Positions 1-15,000 of a DNA stretch of 64,000 nucleotides are shown piece after piece (the stretch's first letter is position 1; each line of letters begins with the position of its first letter). The stretch is taken from positions 1,282,483 to 1,346,482 of the forward strand of contig NW_017804242.1 of NCBI RefSeq assembly GCF_001625305.1, in the 5' to 3' direction. The position numbers were made by a program, and so were the translations under genes. Origin of the DNA: Branchiostoma belcheri. Lineage: Eukaryota > Chordata > Leptocardii > Amphioxiformes > Branchiostomatidae. The notes below the pieces were generated by a model. That model searched no databases, had not been told where the DNA came from, and saw only the letters and a list, made by a program, of their open reading frames with translations.

Positions 1-54
<54 letters not shown>
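1..54. repeat. (TA)n microsatellite
   Basis: Almost pure TA dinucleotides with one phase slip. It lies in the intron downstream of the last receptor exon visible at the left edge. Confidence 0.95.
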
Positions 55-152
55 GACACTACTTATATGAGAGTAAATTGATGGGAAATGGGAAAACCAT
101 TGAAAACGATAACGTCATATGCGTTGTGGTGGAGGATAAACATAATTGCTAC

Positions 153-1450
153 CTTTTGGTCACTTTCTTCTTTTTCCTGCCGATCCCTATCTGCTCGCTC
201 TTCGGGTGAAAACAGTGAAAACAAGTCATCGTTCCCAACAGAATCGTCGTCAGCTTGATCAAGTGCTTCATAGATGAGGTGTCCAACGGTGCGTAACATA
301 TCTGAATCACAATACCAAAACTGGTTAGGATACATGGGTGCAGGAGTATAGACAGATTTGTCAGGCTGTCTTTGCTTCAGTACTAAGTACTCTAAAATAG
401 ACTGACCAGATATCTAACATCTTAACTGTACTTTACATGCAACCAATAAATTGTGACAACTGTGATCAAACCTGCGTCTTGCAATTGGACCTCGACACCA
501 TCTTACCTGTACTGGTGCGCGTGGTGTTTTGCGTCGTCACTGATTTTCTCCCAAGTACGTCGTTCAGGTTGTCCAGAACAGTGAGGTAGGAAAGCTTTAG
601 ATATATGAAGGAAACAACATTTACTATATGAAGAAGAATTTGCTTAACTGGCAAAATTATATTAAGAACTTTCGCTACATTTACTGATAAATATTTCCTA
701 AACACCCCTTTCCATCAAACATCCAACAGACGTATAAGATAATGCTAAAGACTTGATCGAGCTATTCATTTTCAGACAAAAAAACGAACCTGTTCTTCCA
801 ATGACTTGTTTCCACAGGCTCTGATGACAGCTTCACATAACTGGGCAAGGACGCCAGCTGCGATTGTGGTCTGCAGACGCTCTGATGCAATCTTCAGTGT
901 ATCCAAGGCTTGCTTGCAGGTCTGGTGCGCTGTGCCTGTGGCCACGTTGATGCTTACCGGTTGCATTACCGCAGCAAGTCCTTCTACAAGCACCACAGGA
1001 TCCGTTGAGGCGATGTCAGTGACATCCACGGCATCAATGGAGGGGATGGCGAGACCCTCGACCATCAGCGGTGGGAAATCCGCACCAAGTCCTTCGGAAG
1101 GATCTGAAACAAAACATAAATCATAGCCTGTTTTTTGTCGGGCAGGATAAGGTTTCCTGTATTTGGAAAGCACTCATGTTCTTACACAACAAACTACTTT
1201 TCAAACTACGTACATTTTATGTGTCCACAGTATGTTCTTTTTTATATATTTAACTGACATGCATTTGCGGCCAATCAACTCTTAATAAACCAACCGTCAT
1301 CCTCATTAGCCGAACTGCTGCTGACTTCAGACTCTTGTTCGGGGTCTTCGCTTCCCCACGACTCGTAACTTTCGGTTTCCCGCGCCCGTGGTACAAAGCC
1401 TCCAAACCCGTCGTCACTCAGCACCTCCACATCGGTATCACTTTCTGGGT
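153..1450 (-). CDS. Receptor exons: acidic linker and helical pre-GAIN-like stalk
   Basis: Four exons of the left receptor: 1295-1450, 790-1103, 507-594 and 153-391. The first is Asp/Glu/Ser-rich and probably an extended linker. The others are Leu/Ala/Val-rich with amphipathic helical spacing (for example LDTLKIASERL, LTVLDNLNDVLG, LRTVGHLIYEALDQ) and two cysteines in the segment LCEAVIRAC. This composition is typical of the region N-terminal to the GPS site in polycystin-1-like and adhesion receptors. No GPS motif or membrane segment is reached before the window ends, so the assignment is tentative. Confidence 0.6.
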
Positions 1451-1475
1451 CTGGGTTGGAATATATTAGGAGTTA

Positions 1476-1525
<50 letters not shown>

Positions 1526-4500
1526 TTATCTAGACACTCACTGGTGGGTTCTGTAGATGGTATGACTGTAGGTGTAGGTGCTGATGTTTGTTGCTCGGTG
1601 GCCGATTCTGGGCGGAGGAAAAATACATTGTCTCAGTTGATGTGTTTATTTTCCTACATTCAGAGTTAGTAGAGAGTCGGAAGACTATTATGGGATTAGT
1701 CGAGGTTTGTAACCCGGCAATAATTAAGAAAAATCGTGCATAGTACATAAACAGGAAAACCAACCATGAACGAGGTAATAATCTCAGCTTCTAACCTGTT
1801 ATCCAGGGAATAAGCACACCGTCGCTAAAACCAGCCGGACCGACTGCATACAGCTTGGCGATATAAGGATGAAGGGGGATCAGCCCTGTCACATCCGTGG
1901 TTGTTAGATTGCTGCTCAGGGAAATGTTTACAGCTTCCGATGGAGCAACGGCAGGTATGAGCTCCAGCACGTACGCGACAACCTCGCCACCTGGTGCCGC
2001 CCACATCAGGGTAGCCGAACGGTCCCTCACGGTTACCACGTGGAAATCACTTGGGGGGGCCACTGCTGTTCTCGGTAGCGTGTATTGTTGGAGATTAGCG
2101 CCGCTACCCTCAAATTCTGCAGTAATGGCTGTTATGGTCACGTTGTATTCGACCCCTGGCAGCAGCCCCCGTAAATGCAATTCCGGGTGATGCACATACA
2201 ACTGGGCAATTTCCTGGCCGTTCATTGGATGATATGTAACACGATACCCGATCACTAAAGATGACGTGACGTTCCAGGTGAGGTAAAACCCTTCTTCTGT
2301 CACTAGCGAGACCGTCAAGTTTTGAACCTCGACGTCGTTTCCTGCAATGTACAAACAACATTTCCTAAAATGCTACAACAATGCCTCCTGTTGGAACGTG
2401 CAAAAATTGTTTTCAGCAAAGTACAAACAACGTTTCCTGGAATTCTTTTTCAATTGTGTTTGATTGGCCAATTCTGTACATTTATTTTTCCTACTAGCGT
2501 ACGTAAGGCTACATGAATGTAACAGGAAACTGAAGACAGAAAATGAGGCAAATGTGACACCATTCACTTCCTTCTGGCCTGCGGAAGACCATTTGGTTGC
2601 CAATTTGACCTTCCTGTCAGTCTGCGGTTACACAATTTTCCCCCTCACTTCCTGACATTACGGACACACAAACAGACACACCGAAAACAATCAACACAGA
2701 GGCAATAAGGTCTTACCTCCTAACATTATGGTCCGTGAGTAAGATAGGTAGATGTTGCTTCTTGGTGTCATGAGGTATATCTCCAGCAGGTATGAGACTT
2801 CACGTTCAACATTGGTGAAGTTGAAAGCAGTCGTGTCCCAAGAAACATTCCAACTCGTTGTAAAACCGTCCCTAAGATTTGTCTGTGCAACGAACACCAT
2901 GCTACGGAAAACATATGAAAGGGTTGCCAATTGTCAATTGTTGTTGTTTGTGTATTAGCTTTTGGTAGGCTAAACCGTGTTTTCTCGTTGGTCTCGTGTT
3001 TTTTTTTTAATTTCGTTAAACTACTTAGTATAGAAGAAAATATTTGGAATGGCTGTTTTTTGTGTGGCTTTTGGCGTTGGTTTCTGACCGCTCGAGAGTG
3101 TGCCGCATTTAAATATGGCCAACCTTAATTGGTATAGTCTAGACGTCTAGTGTGGTAAGAAGGAACCTACCTTAATTCACAGGCGTACCCTGATACGTTC
3201 CAACGTGCCAACACTGTACCGGGCTCAACTTCTTCTACCAGGATCTCAGTACCCTCTGTTGTTGAGTCTGAAAACGTCATGGCAAATGCTTTCTAATCTA
3301 TATATACATATTCCCAAATGCAATTCAATCATATTTAAATTCTGCAAAGGAACATTTGGAAATGGACACAGCCTTGGCACGACCAAAAGATCCAAAACAG
3401 CCATGCGGATTTACCTTCTCTGACGTCACACGGAGTGGACATCGTCACCAGCTCATTCACCTCGTGTAGCTGCAGTTTCCTCAGTTTGTTCCTGCCATCG
3501 GGACAGCTCACCAGTTCCACCACGCCGTCTCTGTTATCAAAGCAAACTTCTCTTCCCAACACCCTCCAGCTCAGCGCGTCATCAATGACGTCAAACAATA
3601 TGGACTCTCTGATTGGTGAGCAGGTTGTCATGACAACCACGTTGTTGGGAAGAAGTTCAAGACACTGTGACGTTTCTCCGTTCCGAAGAGTTCCTTCTGC
3701 GGTGTGCAGCCAATGGTTCCGAGGACGTTGCGTCAAACAAGGTCCAATCTGTGGTACACTTGTGGCGCCGTCCCCATACATACACGAGCACGTCATTCGT
3801 GGAGTCCATTCGAAGAGAAAATAAGCTGAAAAAAAGATCAAAGATTTGCGACGGTGAGAGGGGACATATTACTTATATTTGGTGATTGAATTGTATTCAT
3901 ATCCAGTGCATTCCTAACTTAGATAAAAAGCAAAGAAAATGTATGATCGCCATTCATGATCATTTCAATTGTTTATTACGATGAGAGCAGCTTGAAATAT
4001 GGAAAAATGCTGGTTAAAAGTGACGAGAAATATCAATCTGTTGTTGCACGGTTCAGTTGATTATATTGAATTCCAAGCTCTCAAACCTATTCACGTTCAC
4101 GGCATTGTTAGTGAAATCGCAACCAAACCTGGCCAAACAAATGAAAATTTGTCATTAAATAATGCATAAAAAATAACTGGAAATATACTAACTTTCAAAA
4201 TGCCTCTCAAAATATGAGACGCTTGGATCCGTGACCAATCGCTCCACTCCGTCTTTAGGAGCTGCCCATCCGAACATCTCACAGTTTCTTGTACCGGCCT
4301 TGTACTGGAAAGACTGGCAGAAAAACGCGGGTTCCTCCAGACACTTGATCGCGCAGTCAGCAAGAGACAAATTATACGCTTCGGCGAGTACCGACATTGG
4401 TGAGCTCCTACCGATGTGTTGCCGGAATCTTACGAGTGCAGGTATCAATTGAAAGTCTGTAACATAAATATGTATGTAACTAAGGTGAAAAATTTGTGCA

Positions 4501-7500
4501 TTCCAGAAACAGTCTTGTCTTATGCAGTTTGTGCTTGTTGTGTTAGGTCTAAAGGGTATGACAAAGAAACAAACAGACCTTTGCTGAATTTTTTCCAGAG
4601 TAAAGGGACTAACCTTCCGGAAAGGCCGTGATGAATTGTGCCTCAATGAGGCCGCTGGTGGAGGCAGCTGTATACGCGCTGAGGACAGTCATCTTTACGG
4701 AGTCTGTCTTGGTCGTGTCGAAGAGGAACTCATCGTAGTAAACTTGCGTCACGTCGTACTGGTCACTTCCCTGACGCTGCCTGAGTTCGACCTGCGGGTC
4801 GTACATCCACAACAATAAAAGGCGTGTGAGTTCATCTACATTTATGCATTAACATTTATCTACTGATGTGAGAAGACAATCAGATTGTTGTCCAATATAC
4901 AGATACGAAACGATCATACAGTCGTCATCATCGGCAGCGCTAGCGGCAATCCTCCTAAATCCTGGACAATATCATGCCAAGGGAAGGGGGAGGGGGGGTC
5001 TAAATGTGCAATAATGGTCTTCATTCATTATATTACTGAGAGCTAAGAAAAGGTACTCACGTCTTCATAGGATCCGTCATTGAACGTCAACCTGATTGTC
5101 CTGATTTGGCCTGTGTTCCACGTAGACTGTGCGATCTTGGCTCGGTTGATGAAGTAGTATCCATCGAACTTCAGCTGAACCCACGAGCCGATCCCCTGCG
5201 AACTCAGCCAGCCGAGCTGCCCCGGCCGTGGCGTCAGCTGACCGTCGATGATGCCGCCACAGGTAGCGGCGTTTTGTGACGCGCCCACACACCGTCCGCC
5301 ACGGGACAGAGCGGCGACGTTTATTCCTCCGATATTTGCTGTGAAAGAAGCATGTGGTTCGGAGACTACAGTCAATCAGACGAATGTAATCATTTCTAAT
5401 ATCATTTTTAAGATTTATGTTACGATACTCTCAGCTTCTTCCACATGTTGTCAATAAGCTCTCACTCACGATATTGGTGATCTTTTAGGTGCGTATGTCT
5501 TCATATAAATGTAAGGAGCTTCAATGTCCTTGGTACATGTATGTCGTTTCCGCATACTTAGAACTTTTACCAACAGGAGTGAAAAAGCTGTGATATAATG
5601 TAATGTCTATACAACCATTACCTTCATCGGAGACAGGGTAAACCTCGAGTTCGCTGAACTGCAGAAGTCGCGCCTCTCCCAGACGGATCCCCACATACCG
5701 ACCCCGCAGGCCTCCACACGAGACGGTTAGTTCTGACTGGTTGACGGCGATGCTGTGGTTCTGCCCGCATTGAGGGTTTGCCGACACGTGCCGATGGTCG
5801 CCGATGTGGATGAAGAAGGGGTTGAGGTCGACAGAGCCGGGTTTGACCACAGTCACCCTGTCGATGGACCACTGTCGGTCTAAGTCCACATACCACCAGG
5901 GATGCACTTCTGGAGAATAAAATGTGGGACATCGATTTAACAACTCGTGTCACTTTTTCCCTGGCCCAAGAGCTAATTACCATCCAAAATTCGTTACCCT
6001 AGCATGTCCAGATCATGAGATATCAAAACCGGAAGTTCTGATGCAGTACCATCAAAAGCCGCCAGGGGGCCCAAAATCATTTCTACGTCTTATCGTGAGC
6101 TACCCACCTACCAAGTGTCATGACAATGCATATTAAGCTTCTTGAGTTATGCTGTTCAGAGACAGACAAACAGACGGACAAACGCTACTGAAAACATAAC
6201 CTTCTTGGCGAAGGTTGAATCTTCAAACTACGTTTGCGCCGCTAGAAAGACTAAATTGCGATTTAGTAAAATTAGTCATTACTAGAAATATCGATTTTAA
6301 TATAAAGAGGCCAAGGGTGCATACCTTGCAATTGCAGCTGGCAGATAAATCCCCTGACGTACCAACACTCTTTCTCATCCCAGAATGATCCGCCCTCCCA
6401 AAACCCCACACAGCCACCGTTACCGGAGTCGGGTTGTGGTTCACCGGGGAGCCAGTTGGCATAGCCGAATGATGTCAGGGTCTGGCCGTCCTCAAATACC
6501 CACTGGCCGCCATTGTTGACGTCAGTCAGCCCAAGCCAGCGACCCCCTACTACGTCTGCTAGATTAGCGAGAAAGGTATTGGTGGCACTGTCCTTCGGCA
6601 TGGCTAAAATCCCCCCGTCTGCTGCACAGGTCTGTCTGGCCTCATCACGCGTCCTCTGCTCCGTGAAGCTCTTGTAGCAACTTCCGTCAAAACTAACGTA
6701 GCCTGCTATTGGGCAACCTGTTGAAAAAATAGATTAATAAGACTTCCACGATCTCATACCTTCGCCAAATGATGTTAACCCTTCCACTTAACTTTCAAAT
6801 ACCCTAAGTATGAAATTCCAGGCAGTTACCATTATGGAATTATTTTTTCATTAATTATGCAAAGTAAGTCTTCATATCCATAATCAATATCTGTTTCTTT
6901 CGTTCTCAATTACATTTGTCAGAAGCTTGAATAGTCCTATGATGTAATGCAGGAGATTTATAGAATTTCGCCATAAATTGTCTTCATCATTAACTGCCCC
7001 TGCAGTTCCAGAGCAAGCAAAGTTTTGACCAAATGATTGCATTTTGGCTTCACCTGGCATACATGGCGTATCTATGCTATAAAACGTGCCGTATTGACCT
7101 AAAAACGTAACGTTTTCAACGTGCGTAATTTTTACACGGAAATTGCAAAGCCTTACACGGACGTAAACCGTGGCGTTTTTTAAACGTTTTTTACGTTTTT
7201 TTATGCCAAAATTTTGACACGGGAATGATGCCATAAGAGCAAATCCCGTCTATAACTTTAGCCCCAAGCCAGCGATTATAAATCTCAACTGGCTCAGACT
7301 TTACAAGTAACACTAGATCTAAATTCTACCACTTAAGTTCCCACACTGAGCACTTAACATGTTGATATCCTATATTAACCCTATGGCCTGCATGGGGGGG
7401 GGGGCGACAACGCTCTACGCTGAATTTGGAAATTCACGCTTTACGATAAATTCCAAGTAGCTACAACGCATTACGTAGTATTAAAACGGCTAATACGTTC

Positions 7501-10500
7501 TACGCAAAATGCGCCAATTACGCTCTCCGTTGAATTAGAGCGGTCCGTCTACGCTCTACGTAGAATTAAAACGGCCGATTACGCTCTACGGAAAAGGGCA
7601 TGGGGGCCCCATTAAACTACATCAGTGTGAAATCTTTAACCTGGACGCCATCCGATTTGTAAATGGACTCCTTGCACTCGTTGGATTAAAGAAAAAAAAA
7701 TTCGATCCAGGAATTGGACGAAGCCCAGCCACACATCGGATGTCATCCGCGTCACAAAACGGGGAACAAACAAAACACACCAACCTTGACTAGAAGCGTT
7801 CGCTGTTTTGACGCATGCGCCGCCGTTCTCGTCGCAGCTGTTCGTGGTTCTGACGCCGTCAATGCCGTGCCAAGAGAGGCCGGTCTCGTCAAGTGTTGTC
7901 GACTGATATGTCCTCTTCTCCAGTGCGATGTTTGTTCCGGCTGAGTTGTAACAACAAATACGTTTATAAACTCAAGGGAGACGGCGGGCGGTATAAACTT
8001 CCTGGCACCTCGTGACCAATTGCTCATGACGTCATGTGTCCATAAGTTAACGTGATCCACTTTTTTTTTCATTTGATTTTCTGAGAAGCACAGTCGAAAA
8101 TTCGTTCGGATATTGTCTGTGTTTGAAACAAAGTAATGTGTTAAATACGCGCAATTTCTATGCTGCCAGTGCGATGACAACTACGCTGGACTTCGATTCG
8201 AAGATACAAAACCTCCTGACCTGTTTTGTGGAAACAGCTCGGGTACCCGGGGTACGGATCCCAGCAGCACCCGTGGAGCTCGCACTCGCGAGGCGTGGCG
8301 TCATCCCAGGCACATGGCTGCCTAGCAACGAGCGGTGTGGGACATCCCAGCCCTTAACAACAAATTTCAGAACTCCGTTAAGCATTCTTTTTCATGAATC
8401 TGTTGAAACAACGTGACGTACTTTAACATAACAGGACAAAGTCTGTACAGGGTTGTTGACTCCATGCCAGATTTTGTAAACTTCAAGTCACTTTCACATA
8501 TACACAATCACATATATAGTGACAGTAGTCTAAATCCTTCCTACTATAAAAATGCAACATGATGTAACCCAACACCAGTTACCATGGTGAGAGACGGTCT
8601 GGTTCATATCATCGACCAGGATGCTACATTAAGCTGGTGTGTTACGCCGAAAGGCGGTTATACCGGCTATACAGATACAGATACAGATATACAGGATGGA
8701 GGTCACTTGTTGGAGAAGAACATGAAGAAAAAGAAGAGGAAACTGAGCAAAAACACTATGTTTTCCTTCGGTTAACATAAAAATCACTTACTTTCTGACA
8801 TGGTCTGCATACAAAACACGCCAAGTAGCCACGAAGTAGGCCGAAGACCCCAACTGATTATTCCGCTGTTTCGATAAGCCGAGTAAGAAATGAGGCGTTC
8901 TATGATGTATCTGGCACGCTGGTCGGTTAGCCATGAAAGCCAAGCGTCGGTCATGCCGGCGTGAAACGCAGCGAGAAGCTCGCTGTATGACGCCATCCTG
9001 CTGTGGAACGTTGAGCAGTGGTGATGAGCGGCGGGGAAATCCAAGTTGACTTTCCGATCGAACACTCCCATCACAGTACCCGGGTCTGGGATTTGGAACC
9101 AAAGACCGGCGAATGAAGTCCATGCAGTGTTCGGGCAAAATATAACACGGGCTAGCTTTATATAAGTTTTCAAAAACACATAAATGCGTGTTCAAAAACA
9201 TTTCCGAAACGCGTTCCCACAAACGTCTTCTTGCATGCAAAACGTTTAGTGTAAAGAGAAAAAGCTCTGTAACGCACTTAAGAGGGTGCAACCACGATTG
9301 GCATGAACCATATTGTGTAACCATAGTAACTACCTTCAGACGACAGTAAGGCATTAGGTCAGTACTCACGCCTCGCAGCGATCAGCGCACTTTCACACCC
9401 GAGCACGCCCAGGGTCAGTGTCGGGCGGCCAAACCAGGCAACCGGAATGACTCGCAGGTACCTCGTGGAAATGCGGGGTTGTATAAAGGTCCGGACAGTT
9501 GTTCTTGGTTCAGTGTTGGCTTGATACACCTAAAACATAACAAAAAAAACACACACAACGATCTCTCATCGCAGAGAATTATTTGGAGTTTCTCGCTGAT
9601 CCTGTGAATTATCCACTGTCACATGTGAAAAATGATTCTCATATGTTAGTAATATTCATCAATTTATAATTACACATAATTACTGAAACAATTAGAGTCA
9701 AAACCTTTCTAAATGTTGACATCAAAGTTACCTTAACACGTGTACACGGCTCGGAGCTGGCTCCATGGTTGTTGTACACCGCCCCGTCGTCACTTGTCTG
9801 AAGACTGTACGCTTTAGTGTAGGAGTTGGTGCTCACGTCGCCCGATGTCTCTATCGCGGCCACGTACATCTCCCGACCGAAATCCAGGTCCATCCAGGGG
9901 CGGGCGTCGGCGTAAAACGTGCGGCTGATCTGGGAAATCGTCCCGCAGGCCAACCCTGATTTTGTGAACAGAAAAATCACAACCGATAACTCACCAGTCT
10001 CAGAACTTAAGCCCCAAGCATAACTGGAAGAAAATGTCCAAGCAGCAGCCATCCTGTAGCATTCACAATAATTTCAACAACACACCGTCCATTTCACAAA
10101 TGACGCGGGAGTTCAGGCCACAGTGCTGAGTTGTCCAATTGAACGCTGCAGTTCGGCCCATGATCACACAGGTGTCGCTGCCGAACGCCGCCGTTTTGTC
10201 GGTGCCAGGAGACCACCAGGACGACTGCGCAGCCAGAGGAACTTGGTGCCACCAGTTGTACCAGGACTTGGACTGCAGAATGTGCATGGAGGAATGTCCA
10301 CCAGCAGAAAAAAATGGAATTAGATAGCAACCAAGATGTCAAAGGTCCGTTTTTACTCCGTGAAGGAGGTCAGGACCTCCGGACGGAGTGTTGTGAACAG
10401 TCGTTTTTTCGTGTTCACAGCTAGAAATCGGGGTTCCCTTTGTGTAATCGGCATGCAACTTTATACGCCGTCTGCGGGGATACCCGTGATGATGCACGAA

Positions 10501-11964
10501 TGAGTATTTCTGCCGTTGCTGTTTTCGGGGTCAATGTTATATTTCGGATGCACCCCTACAATTATGAGGCAAATTGGAATGGTCTAGAAAACCCGTTGTT
10601 TGGAATAGCGGGGGGGGGTCGTTTAAACTTCATGCAGATGTAGGGAGATAGGTAGATATCCCAGTATAAAACTTCATGAAGCACCTGAGAGAACCGCAGT
10701 CCGACCCAGTATTTGTCCCCATCTTTGGCCGACGTGATGGCGCCGAGAAACGCCTGTTCAGCTTCGCTGTTGATCTCAACCACGTGAGCTGGTAAAGCAG
10801 AAAAAACTGTATTGTAAAAACCTCCTGTTTGGGACCGAAAATAATTGGCAAGACATGAAGATAGGAATAAAGGTCCTCATCAGCAGTGGTTGGCAGTCAA
10901 AGTTGATTCAAGTTTGATTCGATTCGTATTGATAGATAGGCGTGGCCTAAATCTGCTCCAATACTGCTCCAAACCTACTGCCAATCTTGTTACCTTTCGT
11001 CCGGCATGTAGCGGATCTTGGGTAGCGGACGAAAGCTTACAAGGCTGACACTCAGGCTAGGGTGGTTGTCGTGTGAAGGTTCTGAATGTGTGACAGGGGC
11101 TTGATACATGTGCTCTATACACGTTAGCGGTGTTGCTGACATGAGAAGATGTTCTACACTGACCTGCCATGTTATGACAAGCTGAAACCGCTGTTTCGTA
11201 GGGAACCTCAGACCTTCCGAAATAGTAGCAGGAGTCTCCCCACACCCGCCATCCATATGGACAGTGCGCTGCAGATTGAAACATTATACACAGTTCAGTA
11301 TGCCGCTACATTTCTATACAATGATTTAAAATGGATTTTGTGACAACTAATTTTTGTTGAGATTTTAAACCGCTCGTCGTTCAGTGTAATACTGTATAGC
11401 CAGCCTGCCGTAGCACCGCGTGTCTGTGAGGCTTGTGTGTAGATGCTGAAGGGATGGTATATATCGACTGTACAGATACACATATGGATACTCTACCTTA
11501 TTACGACAACTTACAACTTACGGCAACTTTAATACGACAACTTACGCTCCACTCCCTGGGTGCCCCAATTTACCCGAAGATATTGTCCCGCTGCCTGAGA
11601 TCCAGTGGTAAGATCGAAGAACGCTTCGTGGACGTGAGGTATTCCTCCCTGCAGATTCTGGCTCCAAGCGACGTTGGTATGTCTGCTCACAAAGTACTTC
11701 TTGTTTGGACCGGCATGGACCTAACAAGAAGACAAGATATCTGAGATTCCAAACCTCTGGATTTAGTGATGAAGTAGTGATTATCTAGGATTTGTGACTT
11801 GCTTTTAATCCTTATTTGTCATGCATAATGCTGATAAGTCTAAGATTTTGAATTACGTATAAGTGTACAGAAACCGCAATTCAGCACTGGTGCTGAAAAC
11901 GTCTTTTTAATTGAATAAACCATTCTCTCTCTCTCTCTCTCTCTNNNNNNNNNNNNNNNNNNNN

Positions 11965-12022
<58 letters not shown>

Positions 12023-15000
12023 GTATTTGACGTTAGTGGTCACGGGGACTTTTAGTTACCCGTGACTTCAGAATTGGAATATGAAGCACCACATACTATG
12101 TAAACACAAACACAACAAAACACCCAAAACTTTTTAAAAAGGTCGCTCGGCGGTCGCAGCCTCTAGTAAAAAAGGGGTGTTATCTGTACTGTAATAAATA
12201 ATATTAGTATAAGGGAGCGTTCATGTTACTAACCTCCAACTCGGCCCCTCCAGCGAGGTTGAATAAGTACCCCGGGGCTATATTGCCACCAGGATTGTCG
12301 ATGATGTGGAGGTTACACTCGCTGTCCGCGTCAAACGGGCTGTTGCTGTAGAACCCCCGAGTTCGGCTGGCCAACGTCACCACTGAGTCACAGCCTACAC
12401 AGAGGAAAGGTGGTTAGGGATGTTGACTAGAATATATTAGTTTGAGCGAAATGTTGAGCCCATGGGAAAACCACTTTTCACGTATTTTTTCTCAGGTGAA
12501 ATTGAGTAGCTTCGGTTAGGGACGCCATCTGGGTTGGGGTGTAAAACTTGAGGTCGAGCACATTTTAGAACCCACCACACTTATAAAAAAGAGCAGGGAT
12601 CCTTCAGCCATTTACGCATGCCCTCCATGTATGCAATGAATTGACAAACAAGGCAAACAAAATAGGCAAACATACCGTGAAGAAAATGAATAGACGTCTT
12701 GCCGGATCCGTCGTACCTGTGTAAACAAAATTTGAAACATTGTCAGGACATCTTGGGCACTTGGATACATTCATCTAGATCTGAAGTCATATGCCTATCA
12801 ACTGCTTATAAAGTGTTCACATTTATCATGAAAGTTCGTCTGTGTTGGTAGTAATCATAGTAAAAACGTTAAACTTTATTCCAACACACAGTTTACAGAG
12901 ATCAAATTTTCAGCGACCACTGTCGCCTTCATCAGGATACTTAATGACCAATCACTTCACAACGTCATCTTGCGAGAGTTACGATTTACAAACACGTGGC
13001 CTTATTCTCACGAGACTTTACTGATACGTGACGTAAGCAATTGATATAAACTCCCTGGTACTTTTTATCAATTGCTTACGTCACGTATTAGTAAAGTCTC
13101 GTCCCAACCATGATCTGGAGAAGGTTGGCCAAACGGTTAGCTTTATAATGTGTGAGAAGGGCTCAACTCACTCTAGCGACGTCACCCCGTGGTGTATTAC
13201 TGGGTTAGAAATTCTGGCCAGGCTGAACTTCCTGACGGTCACGGCTCCTCCCAGCTCGTCTATGACCCACCCGTGATGAACAGCCGCTTTACACACAGAC
13301 GAGTTCTACAGCGCGAGGGAGAAACGTACGTAAGGATATATCATTATCATCATCATCGTCGTCATCGGTCGGCTGCAACGCAAGCGACTGCAAGAGCCCT
13401 CCACTGCACCTTGTCGCTAGCAAGGTTGGCTATCTGCTTGGCCGTCAGTTGGCTGTAGTCTGGTCGTCTCCCTAAAATTGTTGTATGCCAATGGATTTTT
13501 CAGTACTTCAATGTAACCTGTATTCCTGTACGTTATACATTGTCTGACCATGATATCTTCCCTCATACCTCAAGCACTTTAACACTTTGGTGTACATGTT
13601 CTGGTGGCGAAAATATACTCACAGTGCTGTACATCCCGTCACCATAGATTGGTCCGGCGACAGACGCACAGCCAGGCGGGCAGACGATCCTGAAACACAC
13701 CATTTTATTTTATCCCTCACCCATGTTACATGTAGACCACAACAACAGACAGTCACCTGGATGCAAGACTGTTTCCAGGGCCTACACGGACCAGATTCTC
13801 ATCATCAAGGCTAACAGGCCGCCGAGGAAGCTATTGGTGAGGTACTCGGGAAAGTTTTTACCTGGATGTATATTCTTTATCGACGACTCTCGGGAGACAT
13901 ATTTCTTAGGGCCTAATTTAGAGAGGTCGGCCTGTGGTACAATTTCCATGGGGCCCTTCAGCCATGCTGGTGTGTAGGTCCTGGAAACAGTCTGGTAAGT
14001 AGCAGGCTTTGCACCAAAGGCCAGTTATATACAGTATACAACTTATCTAATTACCAGTACGCACTGTTGATCAGGTACTTCCTTATTACTTACAGGGACG
14101 GAAGAATTGTTTCGGTTGACTGAGCTTTGGACGTGGGCTTGTGTGCATGTTTGTCCGGACGCAGCACTTAGGTAGGGGGATATTTATTTAATTTATTTAT
14201 TTAATCTTCAATGACACCTGGGTAGACCCTTTAGCTAATAGCTGATTTCCAAGGAGGCCCAGGGGGAATACAATATGTAAAAGAATTATAGATTATACAA
14301 AGTACATAACAGAAAATGTAAATGAAATCATATGAATGTGAACATGAACTGAGGAAATTTACAAGAATCATAACTTCAAAACATAATCATTAATGAGGTC
14401 AAAGGTTTCAGAGGTCAAAGTTTTCAGAATCTGGTCGAGAGCCTGGGTTCAGCATTGGGAATAGGATTGCACATCGTCGATTTCCTGTTTTCGATTGCGA
14501 TGTGTATATGTGGAGTGACATAAGGCTCTCTCATTTATTTCACCATAACAGTCCGTTATGTGTATGTAGACAGAAAGTTCATACTCACGTGAACACTTCC
14601 TCTGTGCGGTCGTCAGCAGTGACGTTGCAAACTATGAGTAAAACAACATGAAGAATGTTAGTACGTAATACACCAAAGTTCATTTCCTACATTCATACAG
14701 TTTTACAGTAGTTGGTTTAAAAACCGACCAGGCATAATGGTATGGAGGCAATTTGGACATTACACGACACTAAATATACATAATTAGCCTTACCTTCATC
14801 GTCGCTGTACGGCCAGGGGTGAGCTTCAAAACAGAGGGATCAATACATTGTTATCAATATTACAAGAATACAGCACCAATATAATAACAGATATACACAC
14901 TTTATCAATATCAGATCAATACGTTATGTAGTCATCAATAACAGATCAATCAATAACAGATCAATCAATCAATAACAGATCAATATCAGCAGAATGAGAA

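Noticed and set aside
8123..8416. Open frames on both strands around 8150-8400
   Set aside because: No splice-flanked homology to a domain of the receptor, and no conserved motif; treated as intron sequence.
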